From the NCBI GenBank assembly GCA_021777225.1, contig JAJYDQ010000002.1:1-64000 (forward strand): 64,000 nucleotides of DNA, read 5' to 3'. A program made the position numbers and the translations under genes. The notes below the pieces were generated by a model, which had not been told where the DNA came from, did no database searches, and saw only the letters and a list, made by a program, of their open reading frames with translations. This document shows positions 55,103-64,000 of the stretch, piece by piece. Position 1 is the stretch's first letter; the number at the start of each line of letters is the position of its first letter. Source of the DNA: Deltaproteobacteria bacterium. GTDB taxonomy: Bacteria > Desulfobacterota > Desulfomonilia > Desulfomonilales > Desulfomonilaceae.

Positions 55103-56235
55103 AATTGGATTTTCCCGAGCTTGTGAGCAACCAAGGTCGTCACCAAGACGGCAAAGACAACAAGCGCCAAAGTGGGAACAAGGATGGCCCCCCAGCCGAC
55201 TCCCTTAAGGTATATAGCCCTGAGTATCGTCACATAGTGCCGGGCTGGAATAATGTATGTGAAATACTGTAAGAGCACAGGCATGTTGGCGATAGGAAAG
55301 ACGAATCCGGATAAAAGAAAAGTAGGAAGAACCGTTCCTAGTAGCGCTAACTGGGTGGCAAAAAATTGATTTGAAGCTACAACCGAAACCAAAAAACCAA
55401 TAGACATCGCTCCGATCAGAAAAACACTGGAAACCACAAACATTATGAGCAGGTTTCCTCGAAACGGTACCCTAAAAACGTACTCTCCCATAAGGTAAAC
55501 CATTAATAGATCTATATAGCCAAGCGTAAAATAGGGAATCAATTTCCCGATTACAAGCTCATTAGGCTTTAGAGGAGTTGACATCAACTGTTCCATCGTT
55601 CCCGTTTCACGTTCCCTGACAATAGTAAGGGAAGTAAGGAGAGCTGCGATAATCATCATAATGACAGGGATCAATCCTGGAATAATGTTGTTTCGGCTGA
55701 TTAGCTCGGGGTTGTATACAATTCGGATTCTTGGATCAATCGGAGGTACGACGCGACTCTGTACAGCCTGTCTTGTCAGGGCTTTCATCTTCAAATCACT
55801 CTCAAATGTCGTAGCGATAGTTTCCAGATAAACTATTGCCAGATTTGCCCTGGTAGAATCGGAGCCGTCGACAATAGCCTGAATTTGAGTTCGATCTCCT
55901 TTTTTTATCTTTTCGCTGAAATCAAAAGGTATGATTAGCCCGACGCTAATGACGTTGCTATCCAGGTCCCCTATTATCTGACCATAAGCTTCCGTTTGAA
56001 CCACGAGGCGAAAATAGCCTGAGCTGGTCATTCGATTGATGAAGTCTCGTGATTCGTGACTGTTGCTTTGATCCCAGATAGCTATGGGAATGTTGTCAAC
56101 ATCCAGAGACAACGCAAATCCGAAAAGAATCATTAGCATAACTGGAATTCCCAGAGCGAGGTACAAAGATCTGCTATCCCGAATTATCTGTCTTGTTTCC
56201 TTTTTGGCTACCGCCAGGGTTCTTACAATGTTCAT
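55099..56235 (-). CDS. ABC-2 type permease (YbhS-like)
   Basis: This 378-residue protein has the same layout as the next gene (N-terminal segment, large external loop, five C-terminal segments) and the RERETGTMEQLMSTPLK signature. The two permeases likely form the heterodimeric membrane part of one exporter. It lies 58 bases after the upstream ATPase gene. Confidence 0.88.
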   Translation of the reverse strand: MNIVRTLAVAKKETRQIIRDSRSLYLALGIPVMLMILFGFALSLDVDNIPIAIWDQSNSHESRDFINRMTSSGYFRLVVQTEAYGQIIGDLDSNVISVGLIIPFDFSEKIKKGDRTQIQAIVDGSDSTRANLAIVYLETIATTFESDLKMKALTRQAVQSRVVPPIDPRIRIVYNPELISRNNIIPGLIPVIMMIIAALLTSLTIVRERETGTMEQLMSTPLKPNELVIGKLIPYFTLGYIDLLMVYLMGEYVFRVPFRGNLLIMFVVSSVFLIGAMSIGFLVSVVASNQFFATQLALLGTVLPTFLLSGFVFPIANMPVLLQYFTYIIPARHYVTILRAIYLKGVGWGAILVPTLALVVFAVLVTTLVAHKLGKIQL

Positions 56236-56293
56236 TTTCGTTGGATGTCCTGATAAGGAATTCGTCTAGAATTGTAACTATGTTTCGGACTGG

Positions 56294-57241
56294 TCATTCA
56301 GTTTGTGTGATTTTTTTTTGAGGAGAGGTAAGTGTCACAAAGACGTCCTCCAGAGTGGGGGTAACAATTTCAAGACGTTCAACAGTAATCCCATTGTAAA
56401 CAAGTACATTTCGAATTCTGACCTTGGCTGCTTTTGGGTCTCGAGTGACCAGATGGACTGAACTTCCAAATACGGCCGCTTCTGAAAAAATTGGTTCCTT
56501 TTGAAGAAGTTCCGCTGCTTTCATCAATTGATCACATTCCAGATCAATGACAGATTCAGGCATCCATTTTTTTTTCAACTCTGATGGGGTTCCAAGAGCG
56601 ACAATTTTACCTGCGCTCATCAATGCAAGTTTGTTACAATATTCAGCTTCTTCCATATAATGGGTTGTAACAAAAATGGTAACACCTTGAGACGCCAGGT
56701 CATTGATAAGTTCCCAGAAATTTCTTCGAGACAGAGGATCAACTCCTGATGTAGGCTCATCCAGGAAAAGAACGGGGGGTTCATGGAGAATTGCGCAACC
56801 CAGAGCAAGTCGTTGCTTCCATCCTAGTGGGAGAGAACCGGTTATGGTATCGGTTTTATCGGTTAGACCAGCCATCTCGAGAACCCACAGGCTGCGTGCT
56901 GCTTTTGTCTCATCGCCCAAGCCATATACGCCTCCGAAGAAATCGAGGTTCTCCGAGACCGTGAGGTCCTCATACAGCGAAAACTTCTGGGACATGTAGC
57001 CAATATGTTTCTTTATCTCTTCACTTTCACTGTTAACATCATATCCGGTAACCATTCCTTTTCCCGAGGAGGGGGTGAGTAGTCCACACAGAATCTTGAT
57101 CGTAGTGGTCTTCCCTGCTCCATTGGGGCCTAGAAAACCAAATATTTCACCTTGCGGGACTTCAAACGTCACATGATCGACCGCTACGAAGCTGCCAAAG
57201 ATTCGGGTCAAGTCCTGTGCGAAAACGGCTACGCGATCCAT
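56294..57241 (-). CDS. ABC transporter ATPase (second half of YbhF-like pair)
   Basis: The 315-residue protein has Walker A FLGPNGAGKTTT, Q-loop MSQKFSLYEDL, signature region ITGSLPLGWKQR (LSGG replaced by SLPLG), Walker B VLFLDEPTSGVD and H-loop TTHYMEEAEYC. The degenerate signature suggests that one ATP site of the pair is weak. Its start has AGGA in front. With the other ATPase it corresponds to the two halves of E. coli YbhF. Confidence 0.88.
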   Translation of the reverse strand: MDRVAVFAQDLTRIFGSFVAVDHVTFEVPQGEIFGFLGPNGAGKTTTIKILCGLLTPSSGKGMVTGYDVNSESEEIKKHIGYMSQKFSLYEDLTVSENLDFFGGVYGLGDETKAARSLWVLEMAGLTDKTDTITGSLPLGWKQRLALGCAILHEPPVLFLDEPTSGVDPLSRRNFWELINDLASQGVTIFVTTHYMEEAEYCNKLALMSAGKIVALGTPSELKKKWMPESVIDLECDQLMKAAELLQKEPIFSEAAVFGSSVHLVTRDPKAAKVRIRNVLVYNGITVERLEIVTPTLEDVFVTLTSPQKKITQTE

Positions 57242-57269
57242 ATCTTATCCTATGCGAAATTGACTAATG

Positions 57270-58232
57270 TCACGATCGAGTTTCCCTATTCGAAAGGACC
57301 GACAGGAAGACGTCTTCCATTGATGGAGCGACTCTCCTGAATGACTTAACTTGAATGCCGGGGCTGTCTAGAATCCTTTTCACCTGAGACTCATCAGATT
57401 CTGAATGAAGACGAACGTGAAGGCAATCCCCAAAAATATTTACGTCAAGTACTCCTTCGTGCTTTTTTAAGGCGTTCCTGGCGATCCTAACATCGGACGG
57501 AACAATCTCTAAAATAATTCCTTTTACCATAGATTTTAGGTCCTTAGGGGTGCCAAGCTCGATAATTGACCCATCTCGCATAAAGGCCGTCCGGGTTGTA
57601 CGTTCAGCCTCATCCAGATAGGCCGTTGAAACGAGCATAGTGATTCCTTCCATCAGTAGTTCATAGAGAATTTTCCAGAAGTCTCTTCGCGAAACTGGGT
57701 CCACCCCGTTAGTAGGCTCATCGAGTAAAAGTACCTGAGGGCTGTGAATCAATGCGCACGTCAATCCAAGCTTTTGTTTCATTCCACCGGACAACGCTCC
57801 GGCGAGTCTTTTAGAAAAAGGGCCTAAACGACTGAACGAGAACAATTGATCTATTCTCTGCGCCCTAATTTTTTTAGGCACGCTGAATAGATCAGCGTAA
57901 AAATTCAGATTCTCCATTACAGTGAGATCCTGATAAAGTCCAAATCTTTGAGGCATATACGCTAAGTGATTTTTGACTTGATCAGGATTTTCGCGAACAG
58001 AAATTCCATCGATGTAGGCGTTTCCGGATGATGGAGAAAGAATTCCTGCAAGCATCCGCATAGTGGTTGTCTTGCCGGCCCCATCCGGCCCGATAAGGCC
58101 GAACAATTCCCCCTTTTCCAGCTTCAAATTCAGGTTGTTAACAGCTTTTAAAGGGCCGAAATGTTTACACAGGCCTTCGGTCAAAATTACTGGAGCAGGA
58201 GTGTCTTTAATTTCGGTTTTGTGCAAAACCAA
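57270..58232 (-). CDS. ABC transporter ATPase (first half of YbhF-like pair)
   Basis: The 320-residue protein has LIGPDGAGKTTTMR, MPQRFGLYQDL, the canonical signature LSGGMKQKLGL, VLLLDEPTNGVD and STAYLDEAERT, where the H-loop His is replaced by Ala-Tyr. The start is TTG, 7 bases after the stop of the upstream gene. The pair thus splits signature and H-loop defects over two proteins. Confidence 0.86.
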   Translation of the reverse strand: MVLHKTEIKDTPAPVILTEGLCKHFGPLKAVNNLNLKLEKGELFGLIGPDGAGKTTTMRMLAGILSPSSGNAYIDGISVRENPDQVKNHLAYMPQRFGLYQDLTVMENLNFYADLFSVPKKIRAQRIDQLFSFSRLGPFSKRLAGALSGGMKQKLGLTCALIHSPQVLLLDEPTNGVDPVSRRDFWKILYELLMEGITMLVSTAYLDEAERTTRTAFMRDGSIIELGTPKDLKSMVKGIILEIVPSDVRIARNALKKHEGVLDVNIFGDCLHVRLHSESDESQVKRILDSPGIQVKSFRRVAPSMEDVFLSVLSNRETRS

Positions 58233-58238
58233 TCCATT

Positions 58239-59249
58239 CTACTGTTTGCTACTGTTGTCGTTCACCAGAATATATCCTTCCGCAGGCATTCCAATTTTAA
58301 GTTCCTGTTCAGGGTTTGGTATTGTTATTTTTACACGATAAACCTGCTTGACCCGTTCCTCTCGCGTCTGAACATTCTTGGGCGTGAATTCAGCTCTCGA
58401 AGAAATAAATGTGACTATTCCTCGATAGATTTTACCTGGGAAAGAATCAGTGGTAATATTAACCTTTTGTCCCAGTTTGACCAAGCCCAGGTCCTTTTCT
58501 CCTATGTAACCTTTTAACCAGACCTTATCAATTTCGGCTATAGTGGCTACAGTTGCTCCCGGAAGAACGACCTCTCCCAATTCGTTAGCCTTGACAAGCA
58601 CTGCGCCATCTGTAGGTGATAGTAATGTTGAGTGATCAATATCAAGTTCAATTTTTTTCAGGTCCCATTTAGCTTTTTCCAAACGGCTTCGCGCTGCTCT
58701 GATTTCCTGCTCTCGTGGGCCTTTTTCAAGTTCAGCCAACCGTTCGGACAAATTGTTGAATTCTTCTTCAGCTACCTTGAAGGCAGTTTGTTTTGTATCA
58801 AACATGGAAGCTGATATCGCTCCCTGATCCAATAGCGGATAATAGCGTTCATACTCATCTCTGGCGTTTTTCAACCGGCTCTCGGCGGCCTTGGCCTGGG
58901 CCCTGGCGCTTTCTATTACCTCTTTTCTAGTGCCCTCTTCCAATTCATCCAGTGAAGCTGTTAAAGCTGAAATGTCACCTTTCACAGACCCTCGAATCGC
59001 CTCGAGGGTATCGGTGTCCAGCGTAGATATTATCTGATCCTTTTTGATGCGGTCACCTTCTTCGATGGGCAAGGTCTTAATCTGACCTGCGAGTCTGAAT
59101 GATAGATCAACTTCGGTAGCTTCGATATTGCCGCTTACGAAAACGGTTCCCGCCGCCGCGCCGAGATTTTTCATGTAATGAATTAGATATGTGGCGATCG
59201 CTCCAATTACACAGAGGACTACAACTGGAATCCCAATCCGTTTTATCAT
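58239..59249 (-). CDS. HlyD/YbhG-type membrane fusion protein
   Basis: A single N-terminal membrane segment (GIPVVVLCVIGAIATYLI) is followed by a lipoyl-like half (SGNIEATEVDLSFRLAGQI), a long coiled-coil hairpin rich in Glu, Arg and Ala (about residues 85-200) and a beta-barrel region (KGYIGEKDLGLVKLGQKV). At 336 residues it fits YbhG/HlyD adaptors. It should bridge the ABC permeases to an outer membrane channel, which is not encoded here. Confidence 0.88.
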   Translation of the reverse strand: MIKRIGIPVVVLCVIGAIATYLIHYMKNLGAAAGTVFVSGNIEATEVDLSFRLAGQIKTLPIEEGDRIKKDQIISTLDTDTLEAIRGSVKGDISALTASLDELEEGTRKEVIESARAQAKAAESRLKNARDEYERYYPLLDQGAISASMFDTKQTAFKVAEEEFNNLSERLAELEKGPREQEIRAARSRLEKAKWDLKKIELDIDHSTLLSPTDGAVLVKANELGEVVLPGATVATIAEIDKVWLKGYIGEKDLGLVKLGQKVNITTDSFPGKIYRGIVTFISSRAEFTPKNVQTREERVKQVYRVKITIPNPEQELKIGMPAEGYILVNDNSSKQ

Positions 59250-59567
59250 CGGGTTATCTCTAAGAAATTATAACTAAATCATTAAAAAAGCAACAATAAC
59301 AGCTAATGGCGGTGTTTACAAGGGATCGTTACGGATTTGATTTTGAAAACGTGAAAAATTATGGCACGTATACATATCTAATTTCGCGAAACAAACTGGT
59401 AACATCTCATAAATTAAACTACTTTTTTATGTTCTAGTCGTTATATATTTATTAGATTGAATTTATAATGAATATTTTAAGTCAATTTTTTTATTGACAA
59501 GCCTAAATCAGTGTGATATCCACGGCTCGTCAACCCTAGGTTGACCATCTGAGCGATGGAGATTTAA
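59250..59567. other. Divergent A+T-rich intergenic region
   Basis: This 318-base region separates the exporter operon (leftward) from the SNF2 gene (rightward). It is strongly A+T-rich around 59370-59495. Apart from the candidate promoter at 59494-59522 I see no gene or RNA in it. Confidence 0.55.
59494..59522 (+). promoter_or_regulatory. Candidate sigma-70 promoter of the SNF2 gene
   Basis: A perfect -35 box TTGACA lies 17 bases before TATCCA, a weak -10 box. It is 46 bases ahead of the GTG at 59568. Confidence 0.35.
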
Positions 59568-62500
59568 GTGTTCGGAAAAGTGATAGATTTCCAAAAGAAA
59601 GCTTCGGAAGCAGGCCGAAGGATTGAACTCCCCTCAGAGATAACCACTCAATTTAATTCCGAAGTCCTTAATCAAGGCCTTAGGCTTGCTGAGGCTTCGC
59701 GAATTACACATATAAATTTTGGTAGAGAAGCATATTTTGCCGTAGTGTCAGATCAGTATGGGAAACTATTTAATGTACACATCATGCTGGATCCGGAGAC
59801 TAAAGTACTGTCAAAAGCATCCTGTGGCTGTTTCCGCTCTTCGACTCGAACCTATTGTCACCATATTGTCTCTCTTGTTCGTTATGTGCTTCGGCCTGAT
59901 CCGCAGACCGGTAGTCTTCGCTCCCTAGGAGATGATTTTCAGGATAGTTTTTGGAACGAAATAGGCTGGTTCGGCTTCAAAAATTTTGGTGATTCAACTT
60001 TAGGCTTCAATGCACAAGTGAATCATGGCGGGGAAGGGATAAGAATAACCTTCTGTGATCGAAATCGGCGCGAGATTCTCGCCTTTATGCCCGGTGAACG
60101 TCTGGTTGAAGAATTCCTGCACGAGTTTTATGACATAATTCGGCGGGATATAGATGGAACTGTCTTCCGACGGATGTATGGAAGGAAACTCAAGGATCCA
60201 AACGTGCCTTCGCTGAGGCGGCGACCCTGGAGATATTCGGACGATGAATTAGAGATAAATCGTAAGGGACTCAAATCTGTACGTCAGCACATGGAAGACA
60301 GCATGTGGCACACGATTGCGAAAGTTGGTTTTCTCGTTTCGGGTCGTGATGGGGGCGCCTTCAATTTCAGGTTTCTGGAATTCAAAGAAGAACTTATTGT
60401 AGAGGCGATCGACGAAAACGATTCCCCGATTCTGAGATTTGTACCTCCGAGATCTATGATCGGCGCGGTTATTAGTAGAGCAGAAAAAAAAGATGTCATA
60501 GGAAGTGATTTATTTATCAACCCTCAGCCTTTGCAGACAGGCTATAAAATTGAGTTAAATGACTCGTCAGACCTTGAAGTAATTCCGGTTGTTGAAAATC
60601 CCGATGAAGACACCTCATTGGAAGACCGATATCTGGACAGAACCGAATTGGAGCATCAACTATTCGGAACGTATTATCTTTTTCCAAATCTTGGTTTTTA
60701 CAAAATCTCTAGCGCTCCCTCCGGATTACCAACAGACTATTTTTCGCCACAAAAGAAAATTACCATATCATCTGAGAAAATTGGTGATTTTCTCAATTTG
60801 TGTGGAACTGTTTTAAGGTCCGAACCGGCGATAATTGTAGATGAAAGTCTGCTCAATCGTGAAACTTTGACTTCTTATGATACGCTGGCCGTAAATCATC
60901 AAACCGTGTCTCCAGATGAAGTTACAATAAATATTGATTACAAATATGAAGATTTCTCAATCTCGTTGTCTGACATCATGGAAGCCAGGTCCCAGAATCG
61001 TCGTTACATTGTTAGAGGCAGCAAGTGGATAGACATTCAGAGGCCTGAATTCGCATGGTTGGATGGATTGGAAACACGGAAGCAGGTTTCCAATCTGATA
61101 AGTCTGAGCAGGTCCGAGTATCTAAGGTTCCTTGCGCTAAATGATCGGGTCGAGAAGAAATATCCGTCTGCCAGAATCCGTGAGTTAGCAGAAAATCTCG
61201 AAGCTTTGAAACCGCCGACAAGGGTCCCATCTATTTCGGCTATGAAGGGAAAACTTAGATCATATCAAAAAAATGGCTATGGATGGTTGTGGTTCCTTTA
61301 CCAAAACAGGTTCTCAGGTCTTCTTTGTGATGACATGGGGCTCGGGAAGACTCACCAGATAATGGGCTTGATGACTGGAATACTGAGCAAGTTTGTGGAG
61401 GCGCAGGGTGACGTGAGGTTCCTTGTGGTTTGTCCCACGACTGTTCTGAATCACTGGCTTGACAAAGTCATGGAATACGCCCCATTTCTCGGACCATATA
61501 TTTATCATGGAACTGACCGGTTGTTTGAGAGCGCTTTCAAGGATCACAATTTGATCATCACTTCTTATGGAATAGCCTTGAGAGATCGGGAAATGCTTGC
61601 GGAATACCGGTTTGAACTAATGGTTCTGGACGAGGTTCAATCGATAAAAAACAAATCTACGAAAACGTACGCAGCGATAAGATCATTACAAGCGGCCTGT
61701 ATTATTGGTCTAACAGGCACGCCAATTGAAAACAGCATAACTGAATTAAAATCCCTATTTGATATTACCTTGCCTGGTTATCTGCTTTCCGACTCGTCGT
61801 TTGAAAGTCATTTCCGTGTTCCCATAGAGGAATTCTCCGACCGTGAAGCCAAGGAAAAACTTACAAAATTGATTAGACCGTTCACTCTGAGACGGAAGAA
61901 AGAACAGGTCCTAAAAGAACTCCCACCGAAAATTGAAGACATAAGACGTTGTAATCTGAGCGAATCACAGGTCCGGTTTTATAGGGACGTTATTGAAAAC
62001 CAGGGGAGAGATTTGGTCCAACAGTTGAAAGATCCTGATACAAAAGTCCCCTATATGCATATCTTCGCAGTTTTGAACTATCTAAAACAGATCTGTGATC
62101 ATCCGATTCTTCTGGAAAAACAGGGCACGGATTATACTAAATATTCTTCCGGCAAGTGGGATTTGTTTATAGAACTGCTCGACGAGAGCCTTCGATCGGG
62201 ACAAAAGGTTGTTGTTTTCAGTCAGTACGTCAAGATGTTGGAACTTATCGAAGTTTATCTAAGAGACATTGGGATCGAGTTTGCTACCATAAAGGGCAGC
62301 ACCCGTAAACGAGCTGAAGAGATTAAAAGATTCAACACAGACCGTGACTGCATGGTATTTTCCGGCTCGTTACGCGCTTCCGGATTGGGCATAGACCTTA
62401 CCGGCGCTTCTGTTGTCATTCATTATGATCGTTGGTGGAATGCGGCCCGCGAGGAACAGGCGACAGATCGTGTCCACAGGATCGGTCAGACTCGAGGGGT

Positions 62501-62660
62501 CCAGGTGTTCAAACTCTTGACCAGAAACACGCTTGAAGAAAAAATTGATCAGATCATTTCCCGTAAGAAGCGTCTTATGGAGTCTGTCGTGAAACAGGAC
62601 GACAAATCTATCCTCAAACATTTTTCACGGGAAGACCTTATAGAACTCATTTCTTTCTAG
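59568..62660 (+). CDS. SWIM/SNF2-family DNA helicase-like ATPase
   Basis: The 1030-residue protein starts at GTG with GGAGA 7 bases upstream. An N-terminal SWIM zinc motif (CGCFRSS, then YCHH; residues about 86-101) is followed by about 480 residues typical of bacterial SNF2 proteins. The motor has DDMGLGKTHQ near 588, VLDEVQSIKN near 687 and GLTGTPIENS in the first half, then GLGIDLTGAS, RWWNAAREEQATDRVHRIGQ and RKKRLMES in the second. Such proteins move along double-stranded DNA and displace bound protein. It stands alone. Confidence 0.9.
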   Translation: MFGKVIDFQKKASEAGRRIELPSEITTQFNSEVLNQGLRLAEASRITHINFGREAYFAVVSDQYGKLFNVHIMLDPETKVLSKASCGCFRSSTRTYCHHIVSLVRYVLRPDPQTGSLRSLGDDFQDSFWNEIGWFGFKNFGDSTLGFNAQVNHGGEGIRITFCDRNRREILAFMPGERLVEEFLHEFYDIIRRDIDGTVFRRMYGRKLKDPNVPSLRRRPWRYSDDELEINRKGLKSVRQHMEDSMWHTIAKVGFLVSGRDGGAFNFRFLEFKEELIVEAIDENDSPILRFVPPRSMIGAVISRAEKKDVIGSDLFINPQPLQTGYKIELNDSSDLEVIPVVENPDEDTSLEDRYLDRTELEHQLFGTYYLFPNLGFYKISSAPSGLPTDYFSPQKKITISSEKIGDFLNLCGTVLRSEPAIIVDESLLNRETLTSYDTLAVNHQTVSPDEVTINIDYKYEDFSISLSDIMEARSQNRRYIVRGSKWIDIQRPEFAWLDGLETRKQVSNLISLSRSEYLRFLALNDRVEKKYPSARIRELAENLEALKPPTRVPSISAMKGKLRSYQKNGYGWLWFLYQNRFSGLLCDDMGLGKTHQIMGLMTGILSKFVEAQGDVRFLVVCPTTVLNHWLDKVMEYAPFLGPYIYHGTDRLFESAFKDHNLIITSYGIALRDREMLAEYRFELMVLDEVQSIKNKSTKTYAAIRSLQAACIIGLTGTPIENSITELKSLFDITLPGYLLSDSSFESHFRVPIEEFSDREAKEKLTKLIRPFTLRRKKEQVLKELPPKIEDIRRCNLSESQVRFYRDVIENQGRDLVQQLKDPDTKVPYMHIFAVLNYLKQICDHPILLEKQGTDYTKYSSGKWDLFIELLDESLRSGQKVVVFSQYVKMLELIEVYLRDIGIEFATIKGSTRKRAEEIKRFNTDRDCMVFSGSLRASGLGIDLTGASVVIHYDRWWNAAREEQATDRVHRIGQTRGVQVFKLLTRNTLEEKIDQIISRKKRLMESVVKQDDKSILKHFSREDLIELISF

Positions 62661-62814
62661 CTCAATCCTACCAAATTTAACTCGTGTTGCGGCTCATGTT
62701 CGAAAATGTTATACAGCCTCTTGTACAAAAAGCGGACCTGCGAACTTTCGCCATTTTTCTCCGGAGATCGAGGCCGAGAGCGTAGGCCTTTAAAGCAGCC
62801 CAAGGATACATAAA

Positions 62815-64000
62815 ATGGAAAAGATGGTGATAAGAGGAGGCCAGTCACTTCGAGGAACAGTAGAAGTCAGTGGGGCCAAGAATGCGGCTCTGCCTCTGAT
62901 GGCCGCCGCTATATTGACGACAGATGAGATGACATATCACCGAGTGCCTGCTCTCAAGGACATTAAGACTACCAAACAACTTTTGCTCCAGTTAGGTGTA
63001 CAACTTGACGATTTCACTTCCGGCGCGCTCCGGATTAAAGCTCGTGAAATTACGGACCACACGGCGCCCTATGAACTCGTAAAGACGATGAGGGCCTCTG
63101 TCCTTTGTCTGGGCCCTCTTATGGCCAGAGAAGGTCGAGCTGATGTCAGTTTGCCCGGTGGTTGCGCAATTGGCGCTCGCCCGATTGATCAGCATTTAAA
63201 AGGGCTGGAAGCTATGGGAGTCCGAATAGAGCTTGAAAACGGTTACATCCGGGCAAGGTCTAAAGGTCTGCGTGGAGTTGATTTCAAATTTGACCTGAAC
63301 ACGGTTACAGGCACCGAAAACCTTCTAATGGCCGCGACACTTGCCAAAGGTGTCACGATTCTACAAAACTGCGCCATTGAGCCTGAGGTGTCCGAGCTTG
63401 CCCATGTTCTCAACAGAATGGGGGCGAAGATCCATGGAGCAGGAACGGACGTCATAACAATCGAAGGAGTGGAAAAACTCAACGGGATTGTTCATGAAAT
63501 TATGCCGGATCGGATTGAGGCCGGTACCTTCCTGATTGCTGGAGCCATTACTGGCGGCGATGTAACCGTTCAGGGGTGTAGAGCGGAACACATTTGTTCA
63601 TTACTGGAGAAACTTGATGAAGCTGGTTTAAAGGTTGAAACTGGACCAGATTACGTCCGTCTTTGTTCAAACGGCGGGATTTGGAGCAGAGATGTTGAAA
63701 CCAATCCATACCCTGGGTTTGCCACTGACTTCCAGGCGCAATACATGGCGTTGATGTGTCTGGGAAACTCGACGTGCTCGATTTCTGAACAAGTATTCGA
63801 AAATCGTTTCATGCATGTTCAGGAGTTGGTTCGTATGGGGGCAAATATACGAATTTCCGGCCGGTTTGCTAATGTGCGTGGTGTTCCCAAATTGTCAGGC
63901 GCTCATGTGCAGGCTACCGATCTGAGGGCCAGCGCTTCTCTGATCCTCGCAGGCCTTGCTGCTCATGGGGTTACTGAAGTGCACAGGGTTTACCATCTCG
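62815..64000 (+). CDS. murA: UDP-N-acetylglucosamine 1-carboxyvinyltransferase, 3' end outside window
   Basis: The frame has no stop before the right edge. ATG at 62815 follows CAAGGATACATAAA. It starts [20 protein letters not shown] and continues with [12 protein letters not shown], a MRASV segment, [16 protein letters not shown] with the catalytic Cys near residue 117 (Cys115 of E. coli), [24 protein letters not shown] and [16 protein letters not shown]. About 395 of the usual 415-430 residues are present. It catalyses the first committed step of peptidoglycan synthesis from UDP-GlcNAc and phosphoenolpyruvate. Confidence 0.93.
   Translation, partial: MEKMVIRGGQSLRGTVEVSGAKNAALPLMAAAILTTDEMTYHRVPALKDIKTTKQLLLQLGVQLDDFTSGALRIKAREITDHTAPYELVKTMRASVLCLGPLMAREGRADVSLPGGCAIGARPIDQHLKGLEAMGVRIELENGYIRARSKGLRGVDFKFDLNTVTGTENLLMAATLAKGVTILQNCAIEPEVSELAHVLNRMGAKIHGAGTDVITIEGVEKLNGIVHEIMPDRIEAGTFLIAGAITGGDVTVQGCRAEHICSLLEKLDEAGLKVETGPDYVRLCSNGGIWSRDVETNPYPGFATDFQAQYMALMCLGNSTCSISEQVFENRFMHVQELVRMGANIRISGRFANVRGVPKLSGAHVQATDLRASASLILAGLAAHGVTEVHRVYHL

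Overview
The window (about 47% G+C by eye) looks like a chromosome piece of a Gram-negative anaerobe of the Desulfobacterota (old Deltaproteobacteria), perhaps a Desulfomonile- or Syntrophobacter-like organism. The basis is a BamD lipoprotein, MurA, DUF1638 and DUF362 proteins, a giant PfaA/PfaD-like synthase, and in-frame UGA codons that look like selenocysteine. The assignment is an inference: no rRNA, complete tRNA or Sec machinery gene lies in the window.

Layout. 0-3.3 kb: an AAA+ ATPase (5' end outside the window), an unknown protein and a small exported 21-residue-repeat protein. 3.3-10.0 kb: a gene-poor, decayed stretch with the 3' stump of a lost transporter gene, a broken amidohydrolase, an intact ThDP enzyme, a tRNA-Asp-like 3' half, an N-terminally truncated ATP-binding regulator and about 1.7 kb with no credible gene. 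10.0-10.8 kb: an MqsRA toxin-antitoxin pair. 11.0-22.7 kb: two nearly identical MFS transporters in direct orientation flank a small membrane protein, a flavoprotein and an AddB/AddA recombination nuclease operon. 22.8-33.3 kb: mixed metabolism, including DUF1638, a CoA-ligase stump, DUF488, a PLD-type nuclease, YfdX, DUF362, an acyl-CoA ligase and an exported TrmO-like protein. 33.3-40.7 kb (minus strand): amino acid permease, UDP-glucose dehydrogenase, BamD, polyprenyl diphosphate synthase, and a membrane Fe-S protein fused to CRP and AAA domains. 40.8-59.2 kb (minus strand): a 3574-residue iterative synthase translationally coupled to a TetR regulator, a PAS histidine kinase and a five-gene YbhGFSR-like ABC exporter. 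59.6-64.0 kb: a SWIM/SNF2 helicase and MurA (3' end outside the window).

The most notable locus is 24679-25788. A standard reading gives three fragments: a methyltransferase, its C-terminal piece and half of an AhpD-like protein. Read through two in-frame UGA codons it becomes one 369-residue protein, an ArsM-like methyltransferase fused to an AhpD/CMD domain. Both UGAs fall where the families carry a functional Cys (the WxGC-xxGA metal-site Cys and the second Cys of AhpD CxxC). Each is followed at 22 or 17 nt by a perfect 7-bp hairpin with G in the first two loop bases, as in bacterial SECIS elements. I interpret it as a double-selenocysteine methyltransferase-peroxidase-like fusion.

The second notable system is the giant synthase. 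It carries two nitronate-monooxygenase/PfaD-like barrels, KS, AT, a second KS, two ACPs (both with Thr in place of the usual pantetheinylated Ser), KR, DH and its own phosphopantetheinyl transferase in one chain. With its TetR gene and a nearby exporter it suggests a self-contained lipid or polyketide pathway.
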